From Paenibacillus borealis (GTDB taxonomy: Bacteria; Bacillota; Bacilli; Paenibacillales; Paenibacillaceae), in NCBI RefSeq assembly GCF_000758665.1, contig NZ_CP009285.1, positions 5,270,001 to 5,334,000 of the forward strand: a stretch of 64,000 nt of DNA, read 5' to 3'. Below, piece after piece: positions 45,064 to 53,968 of this stretch. The notes beneath the pieces were generated by a model. That model was given only the letters and a program-made list of their open reading frames with translations, made no database searches and was not told the origin of the DNA. Each line of letters starts with the position of its first letter. The first letter of the stretch is position 1. The position numbers and the translations under genes are program-made.

Positions 45064-46707
45064 GTGGATGTTCTGAAGACAGTTGCAGATTATATGGCGG
45101 AAGCATTACACGATCTTGGGGTAACACATTCTTTTGGTATTATTGGTAAGTCCATTTGCCCTATTGCTCTCAAACTTGTTGACTACGGCATTGAGTTTAT
45201 TCCCAGTAGGCATGAGTCCAGCTCCGGTTTCGAAGCAGGCGGCTACGCACTGAAAACAGGCAGTCTCGGGGTAGCCTTCGGCACCTCCGGTCCAGGCGGA
45301 ACGAATCTGCTCACCGCAGCGGCACACGCCAAGGCCAACAATCTCCCGGTCCTCTTCATTACCGGTCATCAGTCCATTAAAGAGCTTGGGATTCCCCAGT
45401 GTCAGGATTCCACATCCTATCTTGCCGATTTGGCGGATATGTTCAGACCGGCAACTCTATTCAGTAAGCTTGTTGAACGGGGGGACCATTTCAGCACCAT
45501 TTTCAATCATGCCATATCTATCGCACTTGGTGACAAAAAAGGACCTGTCCATTTATGCATTCCGTTTGATGTTCAGACCGAGCGGCTTGAAGAATGCCGG
45601 ATTGTCCTGCCGCAGCGCGAAAAACTCGTCAGCTACGCGAACTACGACCGGGTCATTTCAGCTATCAATGCGTCCAGCAGACCACTGATCATTGCCGGCA
45701 AAGGCGTTAACCGCTCCGGTGCGCACAAGGAACTGGTTCAGTTAGCCGAGACCTTCAACATACCTGTGGTAACCTCACCTGGCGGCAAAGGAGCCATTGC
45801 ATCAGATCAACCGCTGTATCACGGTCCTGTAGGCGTTGGCGGATGCACGCACGGCGATGAATTAATGAATGATAGTGATTTGTTTATCGTACTTGGCTCA
45901 CGGCTAAGCGATATGACCATATGCAATCTTAAGCGTGAGAATCATCCGGAGCAGTTAATCCAGTTTGATGTTGATCCTACCTTCGTCGGTAAAATCCTAA
46001 CTTCCTCCACCATCTCTGTCGGCGGTGATTTGCGGGATAATCTGGAGCTGTATCTCGAAAAAATCGATCATTCTGCTATTACCAGACATGAAAGAAAGAT
46101 CTTCAATTCCTATACTGAAGAGCTGCCTCTGTTGCCCAAACTCTCTCTGGCTTCGGTAATGAGCACGATGAGCGATTTGATTCCTTACAACAGCAGTGTG
46201 TTTGTAGATGACGGCAGCCACGGCTTCAATGCGGTCAAATGGTTCAATGTGAAGAAACCGGGCAGCTTTATATTTGATGCTTACTTTGCCTGCATGGGTA
46301 ATTCAATCGGTATGGCTATCGGCGCCAAGGCTGCTTCCCCGGAAGAGACTATCTTCTGCATCACCGGTGACGGCTGCTTCATGATGCTCGGTACTGAAAT
46401 AAACACTGCGGTTTGCAAGAATATCCCGGTCATTTTCATTGTGGTGAATAATATGCAGCTGGATATGGCACTCAAGGGTATGGAAAAAACAACCGGCCGG
46501 ATCGATGGAACCATCTTCGAAGTTCCTATGGATGCCGTAAAGTTTGCTGAATCCCTGGGGGCCGCCGGCTTCCGTGCGGAGACGCAGGAGGAGTTTGCTG
46601 CCGCAATCAGCCAGGCTGTTGAACTTAACCGCGTTGCCGTCATTGAACTGTTGACCGACCGTGATGAAATGCCTCCTACTGCCCACCGTACACTGGATCT
46701 CAATTAG
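45064..46707 (+). CDS. Thiamine-diphosphate enzyme, acetolactate-synthase family
   Basis: ~547 aa with the three-domain layout of the ALS/benzoylformate-decarboxylase family. The activating Glu is in SRHESSSGFEAGGYA (near residue 50), and ThDP/Mg binding is GDGCFMM … VVNNMQ (near 440-465). It differs from true AHAS in the quinone/FAD regions as far as I can judge, so substrate and product are open (decarboxylase, carboligase or hydrolase). Start is uncertain: GTG 45064 lies in GGGGTGG without a good SD. The frame runs back to 44980 but through the terminator, so that is rejected. First gene of the riboswitch cluster. Confidence 0.88.
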   Translation: MDVLKTVADYMAEALHDLGVTHSFGIIGKSICPIALKLVDYGIEFIPSRHESSSGFEAGGYALKTGSLGVAFGTSGPGGTNLLTAAAHAKANNLPVLFITGHQSIKELGIPQCQDSTSYLADLADMFRPATLFSKLVERGDHFSTIFNHAISIALGDKKGPVHLCIPFDVQTERLEECRIVLPQREKLVSYANYDRVISAINASSRPLIIAGKGVNRSGAHKELVQLAETFNIPVVTSPGGKGAIASDQPLYHGPVGVGGCTHGDELMNDSDLFIVLGSRLSDMTICNLKRENHPEQLIQFDVDPTFVGKILTSSTISVGGDLRDNLELYLEKIDHSAITRHERKIFNSYTEELPLLPKLSLASVMSTMSDLIPYNSSVFVDDGSHGFNAVKWFNVKKPGSFIFDAYFACMGNSIGMAIGAKAASPEETIFCITGDGCFMMLGTEINTAVCKNIPVIFIVVNNMQLDMALKGMEKTTGRIDGTIFEVPMDAVKFAESLGAAGFRAETQEEFAAAISQAVELNRVAVIELLTDRDEMPPTAHRTLDLN

Positions 46708-46752
46708 ACTGTATCTTACAGATTTTCTAACTTACTATCAGGAGGCAAACAA

Positions 46753-47121
46753 GTGAATATGAACGTAGACAGCGGACTGGACCATTTCACCAATCTTTCC
46801 GGGGACTATGGGGCCAAAGCCCTAGCTCCCATTAAAGAGCATTTTCCCGAATTAGCCGAGTATATCATGGGCAACGCATACGGTGATATTTTTCAGCGGA
46901 CCACCATCGGTTCAGACTGGAAAGAAATTGCTGTCATCTCTTCTTTGATCACCATGGGACAATTTGAGCAGTTGGGGGTTCACTATGTAATGGCACTCCG
47001 CGTGGGGATGACCGTTGATCAAATTAAAGGTATCCTGCTTCATCTGACACCTTGCATCGGCGCACCCAGAGTGATCTCGGCATTCAATGTTCTGCTGGAG
47101 ACGCTGGAAGAAATTCGTTAA
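46753..47121 (+). CDS. Carboxymuconolactone-decarboxylase-like protein
   Basis: 122 aa, helical. The C-terminal half (EIAVISSLITMGQFEQLGVHYVMALRVGMTVDQIKGILLH…GAPR) is the CMD fold, with the conserved His in GVHYVMAL and the HLTPCIGAPR end. The AhpD-type CxxC pair is missing, so it is not a peroxidase of that kind. GTG start with GGAGG at 7 nt. It follows the ThDP enzyme by 45 nt and is probably co-transcribed. Substrate unknown. Confidence 0.85.
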   Translation: MNMNVDSGLDHFTNLSGDYGAKALAPIKEHFPELAEYIMGNAYGDIFQRTTIGSDWKEIAVISSLITMGQFEQLGVHYVMALRVGMTVDQIKGILLHLTPCIGAPRVISAFNVLLETLEEIR

Positions 47122-47156
47122 GTAACAACAAAATATTACATCATTCGACTTTTGTA

Positions 47157-47186
47157 TTGCGCATTTAAGAAATATCTGGTTATAAT
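47157..47186 (+). promoter_or_regulatory. Internal promoter before the STAS-like gene
   Basis: TTGCGC (47157-47162), 18-bp spacer, perfect TATAAT (47181-47186). It would allow the last two genes to escape the riboswitch. Confidence 0.55.
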
Positions 47187-47195
47187 GAAGGCAAA

Positions 47196-47257
47196 ATATC
47201 CCAAAACCAAGTTCATATTGTCGAATCTAGTCGCATGAACGTAGTTTTTCGGGATAT
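47196..47257 (+). ncRNA. Structured leader, long hairpin of unknown class
   Basis: ATATCCC pairs with GGGATAT, AAAAC with GTTTT and GTTCAT with ATGAAC, with a symmetric 3x3 internal loop (CAA/GTA) and an 18-nt loop (47217-47234). No T run follows, so it is not a terminator. It starts about 10 nt after the predicted promoter, ~64 nt before the STAS-like start. The class is not one I recognise. Confidence 0.55.
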
Positions 47258-47320
47258 CAACATGATGAAATATCAGATTACTCTGAATAGTCATGCAATT
47301 AAATTACGGGAGAGATGAAC

Positions 47321-47671
47321 ATGGGACAATTTATTTTGAAGACAGACACTGCGAAGAAAGTAATTAACATCGAGCTGGAAGGAACCTTCTCGAACGAGGA
47401 CGGTCTTAAATCCATACAGGCCTATCAGCAAACCATCAATCCGATTAATCCTTCTGAATATGCACTGGATATCGATTGCCGCAAGCTCAATGTAACCGCT
47501 CCTGATGTTGTGCCGTTGCTCGAAGGCTGCTTCATCATGTTCAAGGCCGACGGCTTCCAAAAAGTGAGCCTGACCCTTGAGAATAACCCTATTCTCAAAA
47601 TGCAGCTGGCGCGTCTGGGCCGCAAAGCTGGACTCGAAAACCTGGAAATCACGTCTACGGTACAAGCTTAG
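47321..47671 (+). CDS. Small STAS-like protein
   Basis: 116 aa. The pattern of strands and helices (VINIELEGTF; DGLKSIQAYQQTIN; YALDIDCRKLN; VVPLLEGCFIMFKADGFQKV; LTLENNPILKMQLARLG) resembles the SpoIIAA/STAS fold, but no phospho-Ser motif (DxSxxxS) is obvious. The assignment is by shape, not by a known family. ATG at 47321 has GGGAGAG six bases upstream; the ATG two codons earlier is too close. Between the CMD-like gene and the KASIII-like gene. Confidence 0.62.
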   Translation: MGQFILKTDTAKKVINIELEGTFSNEDGLKSIQAYQQTINPINPSEYALDIDCRKLNVTAPDVVPLLEGCFIMFKADGFQKVSLTLENNPILKMQLARLGRKAGLENLEITSTVQA

Positions 47672-47772
47672 GTTAACTTATTTTTAAACCATTATTAGCG
47701 GTTTGAAACGCAAAATTCGCTCACGAAACCAAGTGTATGCTTACGGGCTACAAAACTTTTAGGAGGTTCACT

Positions 47773-48765
47773 ATGGCAGGGATTCGCATTAAGGACATTG
47801 ATATCTATCATCCAAGCAAAAGCATCGGCAATGACTTCTTCATTCAGCACTTCGATGAGAAGGGAATTGATATCCGTGGCCTGCTGGCTGCTCTAGGCCG
47901 TGAAAACCGCTACAGTATCGACAGCAAGGATGAGAACTCCCTGACGATGGCTTTTGAAGCCGCAAGCAATGTACTGGACAAGACCGGCCTGACCGGCGCA
48001 GACATTGACCTGATCGCTTATGCAAGCCAGACTCCTGAATACATTTTCCCAACGAATTCATTGATGATTCACCGCCTGATTAATGGCGCATCCCACACGA
48101 TCTGTATCGACAGTAATGCCAACTGTGCAGGAATGACCGCTTCCATGGAACAGGTCAGCCGCCAGATGATGGCGAACCCGAGAATCCGCCGTGCACTTGT
48201 TATCGGCTCTGACTACGTTGCCCCGCATGCCAACAAGAATGACCCGGTATATTACGCCAACTTCGGCGATGCTGCTGCCGCACTTATTCTGGAGCGTGAC
48301 GAGAATTCTGTAGGTTTCATTGATTCGATCTATCAGACTGATACCTGCGTCTACGGCAACTCGCTGTTCCCGGCGGAAGGTTTAGCTAATCTCGGACGTA
48401 CAGGTGTGGCTGCCGGAGAGTTCAATGTCAAGTTCATTCCATTCGATGATTCTATCTGCGTGGATGCTGCTTCAGAATCGATCATCACACTGCTGAGCAA
48501 TAACGGAATCGCACCTGAATCCATCAAGGCTGCCTGCTTCTCGCAGCTGTCACTTCCGAACATCAAGGCTGTTGCCGGCAAAACCGGAATTGACTCTGAT
48601 GCAGCCGTCTACATCGGTGATGAATTCGGCTACACCTCTACCAGCAGCCCGTTTATCGCGCTGCACAAGGCAGTGACTACTGGAAAGCTCGAACGCGGAG
48701 ACAAGGTCCTGTTCTGGACCGTAGGCGCCGGATGGCAGAATGTCGCTTTTGTAATGGAGTATTAA
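47773..48765 (+). CDS. KASIII-like thiolase-fold protein lacking the His-Asn pair
   Basis: 330 aa, FabH/HMG-CoA-synthase superfamily. The active-site Cys is kept (NANCAGMTASM, Cys118). Where FabH has its catalytic His (HQAN) this has FSQLS (Ser257), and where FabH has Asn (GNTS) it has FGYTST (Tyr287). So it should bind or transfer acyl chains but not carry out normal decarboxylative chain extension. SD AGGAGGTTCACT, ATG at 47773; the longer frame from 47737 is not used. Last gene of the cluster; a bidirectional terminator follows. Confidence 0.88.
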   Translation: MAGIRIKDIDIYHPSKSIGNDFFIQHFDEKGIDIRGLLAALGRENRYSIDSKDENSLTMAFEAASNVLDKTGLTGADIDLIAYASQTPEYIFPTNSLMIHRLINGASHTICIDSNANCAGMTASMEQVSRQMMANPRIRRALVIGSDYVAPHANKNDPVYYANFGDAAAALILERDENSVGFIDSIYQTDTCVYGNSLFPAEGLANLGRTGVAAGEFNVKFIPFDDSICVDAASESIITLLSNNGIAPESIKAACFSQLSLPNIKAVAGKTGIDSDAAVYIGDEFGYTSTSSPFIALHKAVTTGKLERGDKVLFWTVGAGWQNVAFVMEY

Positions 48766-48800
48766 TCTTACCAGTTGAACTTGTACTTTCATGTGCATAT

Positions 48801-48841
48801 CAAAACAGCCCGCAGCAGATTTTCTGCCAGCGGGCTGTTTT
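48801..48841. terminator. Bidirectional terminator between the KASIII-like gene and glpK
   Basis: CAAAACAGCCCGC / GCGGGCTGTTTTG-type stem of ~12 bp, A run before and T run after, closing the plus-strand cluster and the minus-strand glpK. Confidence 0.9.
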
Positions 48842-48850
48842 GATATGTAG

Positions 48851-50347
48851 TTATGAGGGCAGTCCTTCATGCTTCTCCCAGCCCATGGTCCGTGACACGG
48901 CATCCTGCCAGGCGTTGTAACGGCGTTCTCTCTCTTCGGCTTCCATCTGTGGCGAGAACACCTTCTCAGCCTTATTGAAGCTCTCCAGTTGCTCACGGGT
49001 CCATATGCCGGAGGTGAGTCCGGCAAGCAGCGCAGCGCCGAGCGCTGTAGTCTCCGCATACGTTGTGCGGGTTACCTCGCTGCCGAGAATATCCGCCTGG
49101 AACTGCATCAGCAGATTATTGCGCACGGCGCCTCCGTCCACCCGCAGGCCGCTGAGCGGCATGCCGGCGTCTTTCTCCATCGCACCAATGACATCACGGG
49201 ATTGAAAGGCCAGCGACTCCAGCGTCGCACGGACAAGGTGGCCGGCAGTCGTGCCGCGTGTCAATCCGAACACTGCGCCCCGGGCATACATATCCCAGTA
49301 GGGTGCGCCAAGGCCAGTAAAGGCCGGCACGACCACAACACCCTCACTGTCCTCCACCTCACTCGCCTTCTCTTCCGAGTCAGCCGGAGCTACGATCAGC
49401 CCAAGGCCCTCCTGGAGCCATTGCACCGCTGCTCCAGCCACGAACACACTGCCCTCAAGGGCATAATAGAGCTCATCCCCCATGCCCCAGGCGACCGTGG
49501 TCAACAGGCCATGACTCGAAGCCACTGCCTCTGTGCCTGTGTTCATCAGGATAAAGCAGCCTGTGCCGTAGGTGTTCTTGGCACTGCCAGCCTCCAGGCA
49601 GGTATGTCCGAACAGCGCTGCCTGCTGGTCCCCAAGCACAGAACGGATAGGGATATCTGCACCGAACCACTGCTTGTCTGCAGCTCCGAAGTCCCCGCCT
49701 GACATCCTCACCTCAGGCAGAATCGAGGGCGGAATGCGCAGCGCTTCGATCAGGCCTGCATCCCATTTGCGCTCATGGAGATTGTAGAGCATGGTACGCG
49801 AAGCATTGGTGACATCCGTAGCGTGCACAGCACCTCCGGTAAGCTTCCAGATCAGCCAGCTGTCTATGGTTCCTGCCAATAGTTCGCCTTGGGATGCGCG
49901 CTCCCGCGCTCCCGGCACATGGTCCAGGATCCAGGCCAGCTTCGTTGCCGAGAAATACGCATCGATGACAAGCCCGGTCTTCTCCGCGATCTCTCCGGTC
50001 ATCCCCTGCGCCTTAAGCTCCTCACACTGCCCCGCTGTCCGGCGGTCCTGCCAGACGATGGCCGGATAGATAGGCGTTCCGGTAGCCTTGTCCCAGATCA
50101 GCGCCGTCTCGCGCTGATTGGTAATACCGATGGCTGTAATACTGTCAGCAGGAGCGGAGCTTGCCGCAATAGCATCTCTGCCCGCAGCCAGCTGACTCTC
50201 CCAGATTTGCTCCGGATCATGCTCTACCCAGCCCGGCCGGGGAAAGGATTGTTTAATCTCGTATTGCCCCTGCGAGATCATTCCTGCCTCCTCATTAAAG
50301 AGGATCGCCCGTGAACTGGTGGTACCTTGGTCCAAGGATAAGATCAT
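48851..50347 (-). CDS. glpK: Glycerol kinase
   Basis: ATP-dependent phosphorylation of glycerol. 498 aa, FGGY family: DQGTTSSRAI at residue 6, RPGWVEHDPEQIW, GAPYWDMYARGA and DGGAVRNNLLMQFQADI. Stands alone here, without glpF or glpD. GTG/ATG: ATG at 50347 with GGAGGC upstream. Confidence 0.97.
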   Translation of the reverse strand: MILSLDQGTTSSRAILFNEEAGMISQGQYEIKQSFPRPGWVEHDPEQIWESQLAAGRDAIAASSAPADSITAIGITNQRETALIWDKATGTPIYPAIVWQDRRTAGQCEELKAQGMTGEIAEKTGLVIDAYFSATKLAWILDHVPGARERASQGELLAGTIDSWLIWKLTGGAVHATDVTNASRTMLYNLHERKWDAGLIEALRIPPSILPEVRMSGGDFGAADKQWFGADIPIRSVLGDQQAALFGHTCLEAGSAKNTYGTGCFILMNTGTEAVASSHGLLTTVAWGMGDELYYALEGSVFVAGAAVQWLQEGLGLIVAPADSEEKASEVEDSEGVVVVPAFTGLGAPYWDMYARGAVFGLTRGTTAGHLVRATLESLAFQSRDVIGAMEKDAGMPLSGLRVDGGAVRNNLLMQFQADILGSEVTRTTYAETTALGAALLAGLTSGIWTREQLESFNKAEKVFSPQMEAEERERRYNAWQDAVSRTMGWEKHEGLPS

Positions 50348-50420
50348 TATGCACAGCCTCCTGCAGCCTCAGCTTCTAAGATATGTTCCACGATGAACAA
50401 GATTAATGTGGTGGTTTCAA

Positions 50421-50449
50421 CAAAAAGCACCTCTGCTGTCAGAGGCGCT
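50421..50449 (-). terminator. Terminator of the res operon
   Basis: AGCGCCTCTG / CAGAGGTGCT stem (one G-U), 4-nt loop, then TTTTT on the minus strand, after resE. Confidence 0.88.
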
Positions 50450-50467
50450 GTCATGCATTGTCCGGAT

Positions 50468-51913
50468 TTACTGTTTTTCGACAGGAAGCCGCAGGGTAAA
50501 GGCGGTGCCTTCTCCAAGCTTACTGGAAGCAGTGATGCTCCCATGATGCGACTCGACGATATTCTTCACGATTGCAAGTCCCAGACCGGTTCCTCCCGAT
50601 TCTCCCCTGACACGTGCTTTGTCGGCTTTGTAGAAGCGTTCGAAGATATACGGCAGATCCTCAGGCGTAATTCCTACCCCCTGATCCCTGATCACAATCT
50701 CCAGGTACCTCCGGCCTTCCTGTACAATGGAATCCGCTGTAATGGAGATCCGCTTATCGGCCGGGGTGTGGCGGAAGGCATTGTCGAGCAGATTGGTGAG
50801 CACCTGCTCCAGCTTGTCTTCATCGGCTGCCTTAAGGAGCAGGTCTGTCCCGGGTCTCTTCAGCTCCAGAATAATATCCCGTTCCTTGGCTCTGACCGAG
50901 AACTTGCGGTACACGCGTTCCAGCAATTCCCCCGCGTCCACTTGCGCCTTCATCATATCCGTATGCCCTGCTTCCATGCGGGCCAGATCCAGCAGATCCT
51001 TGACCAGCCGTCCCATACGCAGGGACTCATCATGAATCACCTGAACCAGCTCGCTGCTCTCCTCCGGTGAAGAGGCCATTCCATCCAGCAGTGCCTCGCT
51101 GTAGCCCTGCATCATCGAGAGCGGTGTGCGGATCTCATGCGAGACATTGGCCACGAAATCGCGGCGCATTTTCTCCAAACGCACTTCTTCGGTCACATCC
51201 CGCAGGACAGCTACCGCTCCCCGGAGGTTATCCTCAGAATATAGAGGCGCCATATGCACAGACCATACGCCCTGCCGGACATGAATATTGGAGCGCTGGT
51301 CGCCTCCCTGGCTGAGCGTACTGTAGAATAGCGGCCGCAGCGGGGGAGGCACATCACCAGATGGTCCAACCTGCGGATACATTCCGCTATCCTCTTCCTC
51401 TTCCTGCTCCCAGGTAAGATCACTCCAGGTTTCCAGAAGCGTCTGGCCGTGCGGATTAGTGAGAATAATCTGTCCCTCTATATCGAAGGTGATTACCGCA
51501 TCGCTCATACTGCGCAGGACGCTGGACAAATGCCCTTTTTCATTATTTAAACTGCGTATATTCTCTTCCAGCTCTTCTGCCATGTGATTAAAGGATGTAG
51601 CCAATTGACCGATCTCATCACTGGTGACCAGCGTCAGTCTCGTTCCATATTCGCCGCGGCGGATATTGTTGGCCGCCTCAATCACCTGCTGCATCGGCTG
51701 GGTAATCTTCGTAAACAGGAATAAGGCAAAGAATGTCGTTAAGGAAAACCCGATCATACAGGTATACATAAACAAACGTTTGATCGCCCCGGAATTGGCG
51801 AAATTACTGTCGATGTAGGGCAACAGGAACAGCCCCAGCGTAATGAGCACGACAGCAACCAGACAGATGATCGTGATCCACAGCTTACCGACAAGACTTC
51901 TCCAGAAGTTCAC
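50468..51913 (-). CDS. resE: Sensor histidine kinase ResE, short outside loop
   Basis: 481 aa. Two transmembrane helices (~13-32 and ~47-67) are separated by about 15 residues, so there is almost no external sensor. Then HAMP (FTKITQPMQQVIEAANNIRR…), PAS (SVLRSMSDAVITFD), HisKA with FVANVSHEIRTPLS and HATPase with DNAFRHTP, DQGVGI and GGTGLGLAI. B. subtilis ResE is ~590 aa with a large outside domain. It pairs with ResD, one base upstream (TAA-GTG). Respiratory and anaerobic control is the known family role. Confidence 0.92.
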   Translation of the reverse strand: MNFWRSLVGKLWITIICLVAVVLITLGLFLLPYIDSNFANSGAIKRLFMYTCMIGFSLTTFFALFLFTKITQPMQQVIEAANNIRRGEYGTRLTLVTSDEIGQLATSFNHMAEELEENIRSLNNEKGHLSSVLRSMSDAVITFDIEGQIILTNPHGQTLLETWSDLTWEQEEEEDSGMYPQVGPSGDVPPPLRPLFYSTLSQGGDQRSNIHVRQGVWSVHMAPLYSEDNLRGAVAVLRDVTEEVRLEKMRRDFVANVSHEIRTPLSMMQGYSEALLDGMASSPEESSELVQVIHDESLRMGRLVKDLLDLARMEAGHTDMMKAQVDAGELLERVYRKFSVRAKERDIILELKRPGTDLLLKAADEDKLEQVLTNLLDNAFRHTPADKRISITADSIVQEGRRYLEIVIRDQGVGITPEDLPYIFERFYKADKARVRGESGGTGLGLAIVKNIVESHHGSITASSKLGEGTAFTLRLPVEKQ

Positions 51914-52630
51914 TTATTTAGGCACCTCAAGCTTATAGCCGACTCCCCATACCGTAGTGATCATAGCCGCCGATTCCGGGGATACCTTATTCAGTTTCTC
52001 GCGAAGCCGCTTGACATGGGTATCCACGGTCCGCAGGTCTCCGAAGAATTCGTAATTCCACACATCCTTGAGCAGTTCCTCACGCGAGAACACCTTATCC
52101 GGTGAGATCGCCAGATAATGCAGCAGCTCATATTCCTTAGGGGTCAGACTTACCTCCTGGCCGCCGGCGGTTACGCGGTGTGCATCATGCTCAATAATGA
52201 GAAACGGGAAGACGATATTATTGCTGGAATTGCTCTCTTTGGATAGAAAAGCAGTTGCTGAAGAACGGCGCATAATCGCCTTAACCCGGTATATCACTTC
52301 ACGCGGGCTGAACGGCTTCACGACATAGTCATCTGCGCCCATTTCAAAGCCCTGAACCCGGTTAATCTCTTCGCCCTTGGCAGTAAGCATCAGGACCGGT
52401 GTAGACTTGACTCCTCTTAGTCTGGTCAGCACTTCAATCCCGTCGATGCCCGGCAGCATGACATCCAGCAATATCAGTCCATAGTCATTGGCTGTTGCTT
52501 TGCGCAGAGCAATTTCTCCGTCTTCGGCCTCGTCAATTTCATAACCTTCTTTTTCAAGATACATTTTGAGCAGGCGGCGGATGCGTTCTTCGTCATCCAC
52601 CACCAGAATTCTATTCAAGTGCTCTGCCAT
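51914..52630 (-). CDS. resD: Response regulator ResD
   Basis: 238 aa, OmpR/PhoB family. Receiver domain with DDEERIRRLL, the phospho-acceptor Asp in LLDVMLPG (~residue 54) and LTAKG; winged-helix DNA-binding C-terminus with KVFSREELLKDVW and RTVDTHVKRLREKL. Upstream of resE and downstream of resABC, as in B. subtilis. Confidence 0.95.
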   Translation of the reverse strand: MAEHLNRILVVDDEERIRRLLKMYLEKEGYEIDEAEDGEIALRKATANDYGLILLDVMLPGIDGIEVLTRLRGVKSTPVLMLTAKGEEINRVQGFEMGADDYVVKPFSPREVIYRVKAIMRRSSATAFLSKESNSSNNIVFPFLIIEHDAHRVTAGGQEVSLTPKEYELLHYLAISPDKVFSREELLKDVWNYEFFGDLRTVDTHVKRLREKLNKVSPESAAMITTVWGVGYKLEVPK

Positions 52631-52705
52631 TTACACAACAACCCCTTCATCAAATACAGTAGAACGTTTCCCTATATCTTGTGCGTGCCGGAGAATAAAG
52701 TACAC

Positions 52706-53968
52706 TCAGTCTGTCCCCGCATAAGAATGAAGTCCGGCGATAACAAGATTAACGCCAACCAGGGTAAACATTACGATTAGAAAGCCGAGTACAGCGAGCC
52801 AAGCGGACTTGCGTCCCTGCCATCCGCGGGCCAGCCGCAAATGGAGATACGCACTGTAGAACAACCAGGTGACGAGTGCCCATACTTCCTTCGGGTCCCA
52901 TCCCCAGAACCTGCCCCAGGCCACTTGAGCCCATATCATTGCAAAAATCAAAGCCCCCAGCGTAAAGATCGGGAAACCGATGGCGATCGCCCTGTACGTA
53001 ATTTCATCAAGGTCATTCTCATCAATTCCGTCGAGTACCGGATGAATAGCTTTACCCAGCGGCTTGCGGACAGCCAGGCGGAGAATTCCATACAGAATCA
53101 GCCCGGACAGCAGCGACCAGATAACGGTATTGAACTTGCGGCCGGCATTGACCCCGTTCATCCAGGATGGAGCTTCGAAGAGCGGTTCTTTTATGCCAAG
53201 AAACGACTGGAAGCTCTCAATTTCGCTATGGTAAGGTGCCACAATCGGCGGCATTTTATAACTCACTTTCTCTATTGTACTATCTTCCTGCCCGGGGCTG
53301 TCAATCGTAACGTTGGTGCGGACAAAAACAGATTCATACCCGGCACCGCGGAACGCAAATACAGATCCAAGAAACCCAATTATAACAATGATTGAGAAGA
53401 GAGTAAATTCGACAAGTCTCTGCTGCTTGCGGTCACTGCGTTCACGGCTGTCAAAATTCACTGTCCGCAGAAGATACATCAGACCGGCGGCGAAGCCTAC
53501 CGCGAAGAAGGATTCACCCAGTGCTGCCAGTGTGACATGGATATTGAGGTAGATCGATTTCAAAGAAGGGATCAGCGGCTGTACTTCCTGGGGAAACACT
53601 GCCGCATAAGCCATCACAATAATGGAGATCGGAACTGCGAATACACCGAGAATAATCTTACGGTAAATCGCAAAGATCACTGTAAAGGCAACCATAACCA
53701 TCATCGATAAGAAGGTCATGAACTCATACATGTTGCTCACCGGGATATGGCCCGAGCCCATCCAGCGGGTAATGAAGTACGCCAAGTGGCATAGCAGCCC
53801 AAGTGAGGAGGCGATAAAAGCAACTTTTCCCCAGCGTGCGGTATGCTCCTCCGGCTTCCTGCCGGACCATCTGCGGCCCATTATGGCGATGGTGAACAAC
53901 ATGAAAGCTCCGCTGTACAAAAAGAATGCGGCTATAAAGACGTCACTGCTGAAATCGAGCAAGCTCAT
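52706..53968 (-). CDS. resC: Cytochrome c biogenesis protein ResC (CcsA/CcsB type)
   Basis: 420-aa multi-pass protein. The haem-handling WWD-type domain is near the end: WGRFWGWDPKEVWALVTWL, followed by HLRLARGW. It joins ResB in the system II complex that carries haem outward and fixes it to c-type cytochromes. Start overlaps the resB stop (ATGA). Confidence 0.95.
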   Translation of the reverse strand: MSLLDFSSDVFIAAFFLYSGAFMLFTIAIMGRRWSGRKPEEHTARWGKVAFIASSLGLLCHLAYFITRWMGSGHIPVSNMYEFMTFLSMMVMVAFTVIFAIYRKIILGVFAVPISIIVMAYAAVFPQEVQPLIPSLKSIYLNIHVTLAALGESFFAVGFAAGLMYLLRTVNFDSRERSDRKQQRLVEFTLFSIIVIIGFLGSVFAFRGAGYESVFVRTNVTIDSPGQEDSTIEKVSYKMPPIVAPYHSEIESFQSFLGIKEPLFEAPSWMNGVNAGRKFNTVIWSLLSGLILYGILRLAVRKPLGKAIHPVLDGIDENDLDEITYRAIAIGFPIFTLGALIFAMIWAQVAWGRFWGWDPKEVWALVTWLFYSAYLHLRLARGWQGRKSAWLAVLGFLIVMFTLVGVNLVIAGLHSYAGTD

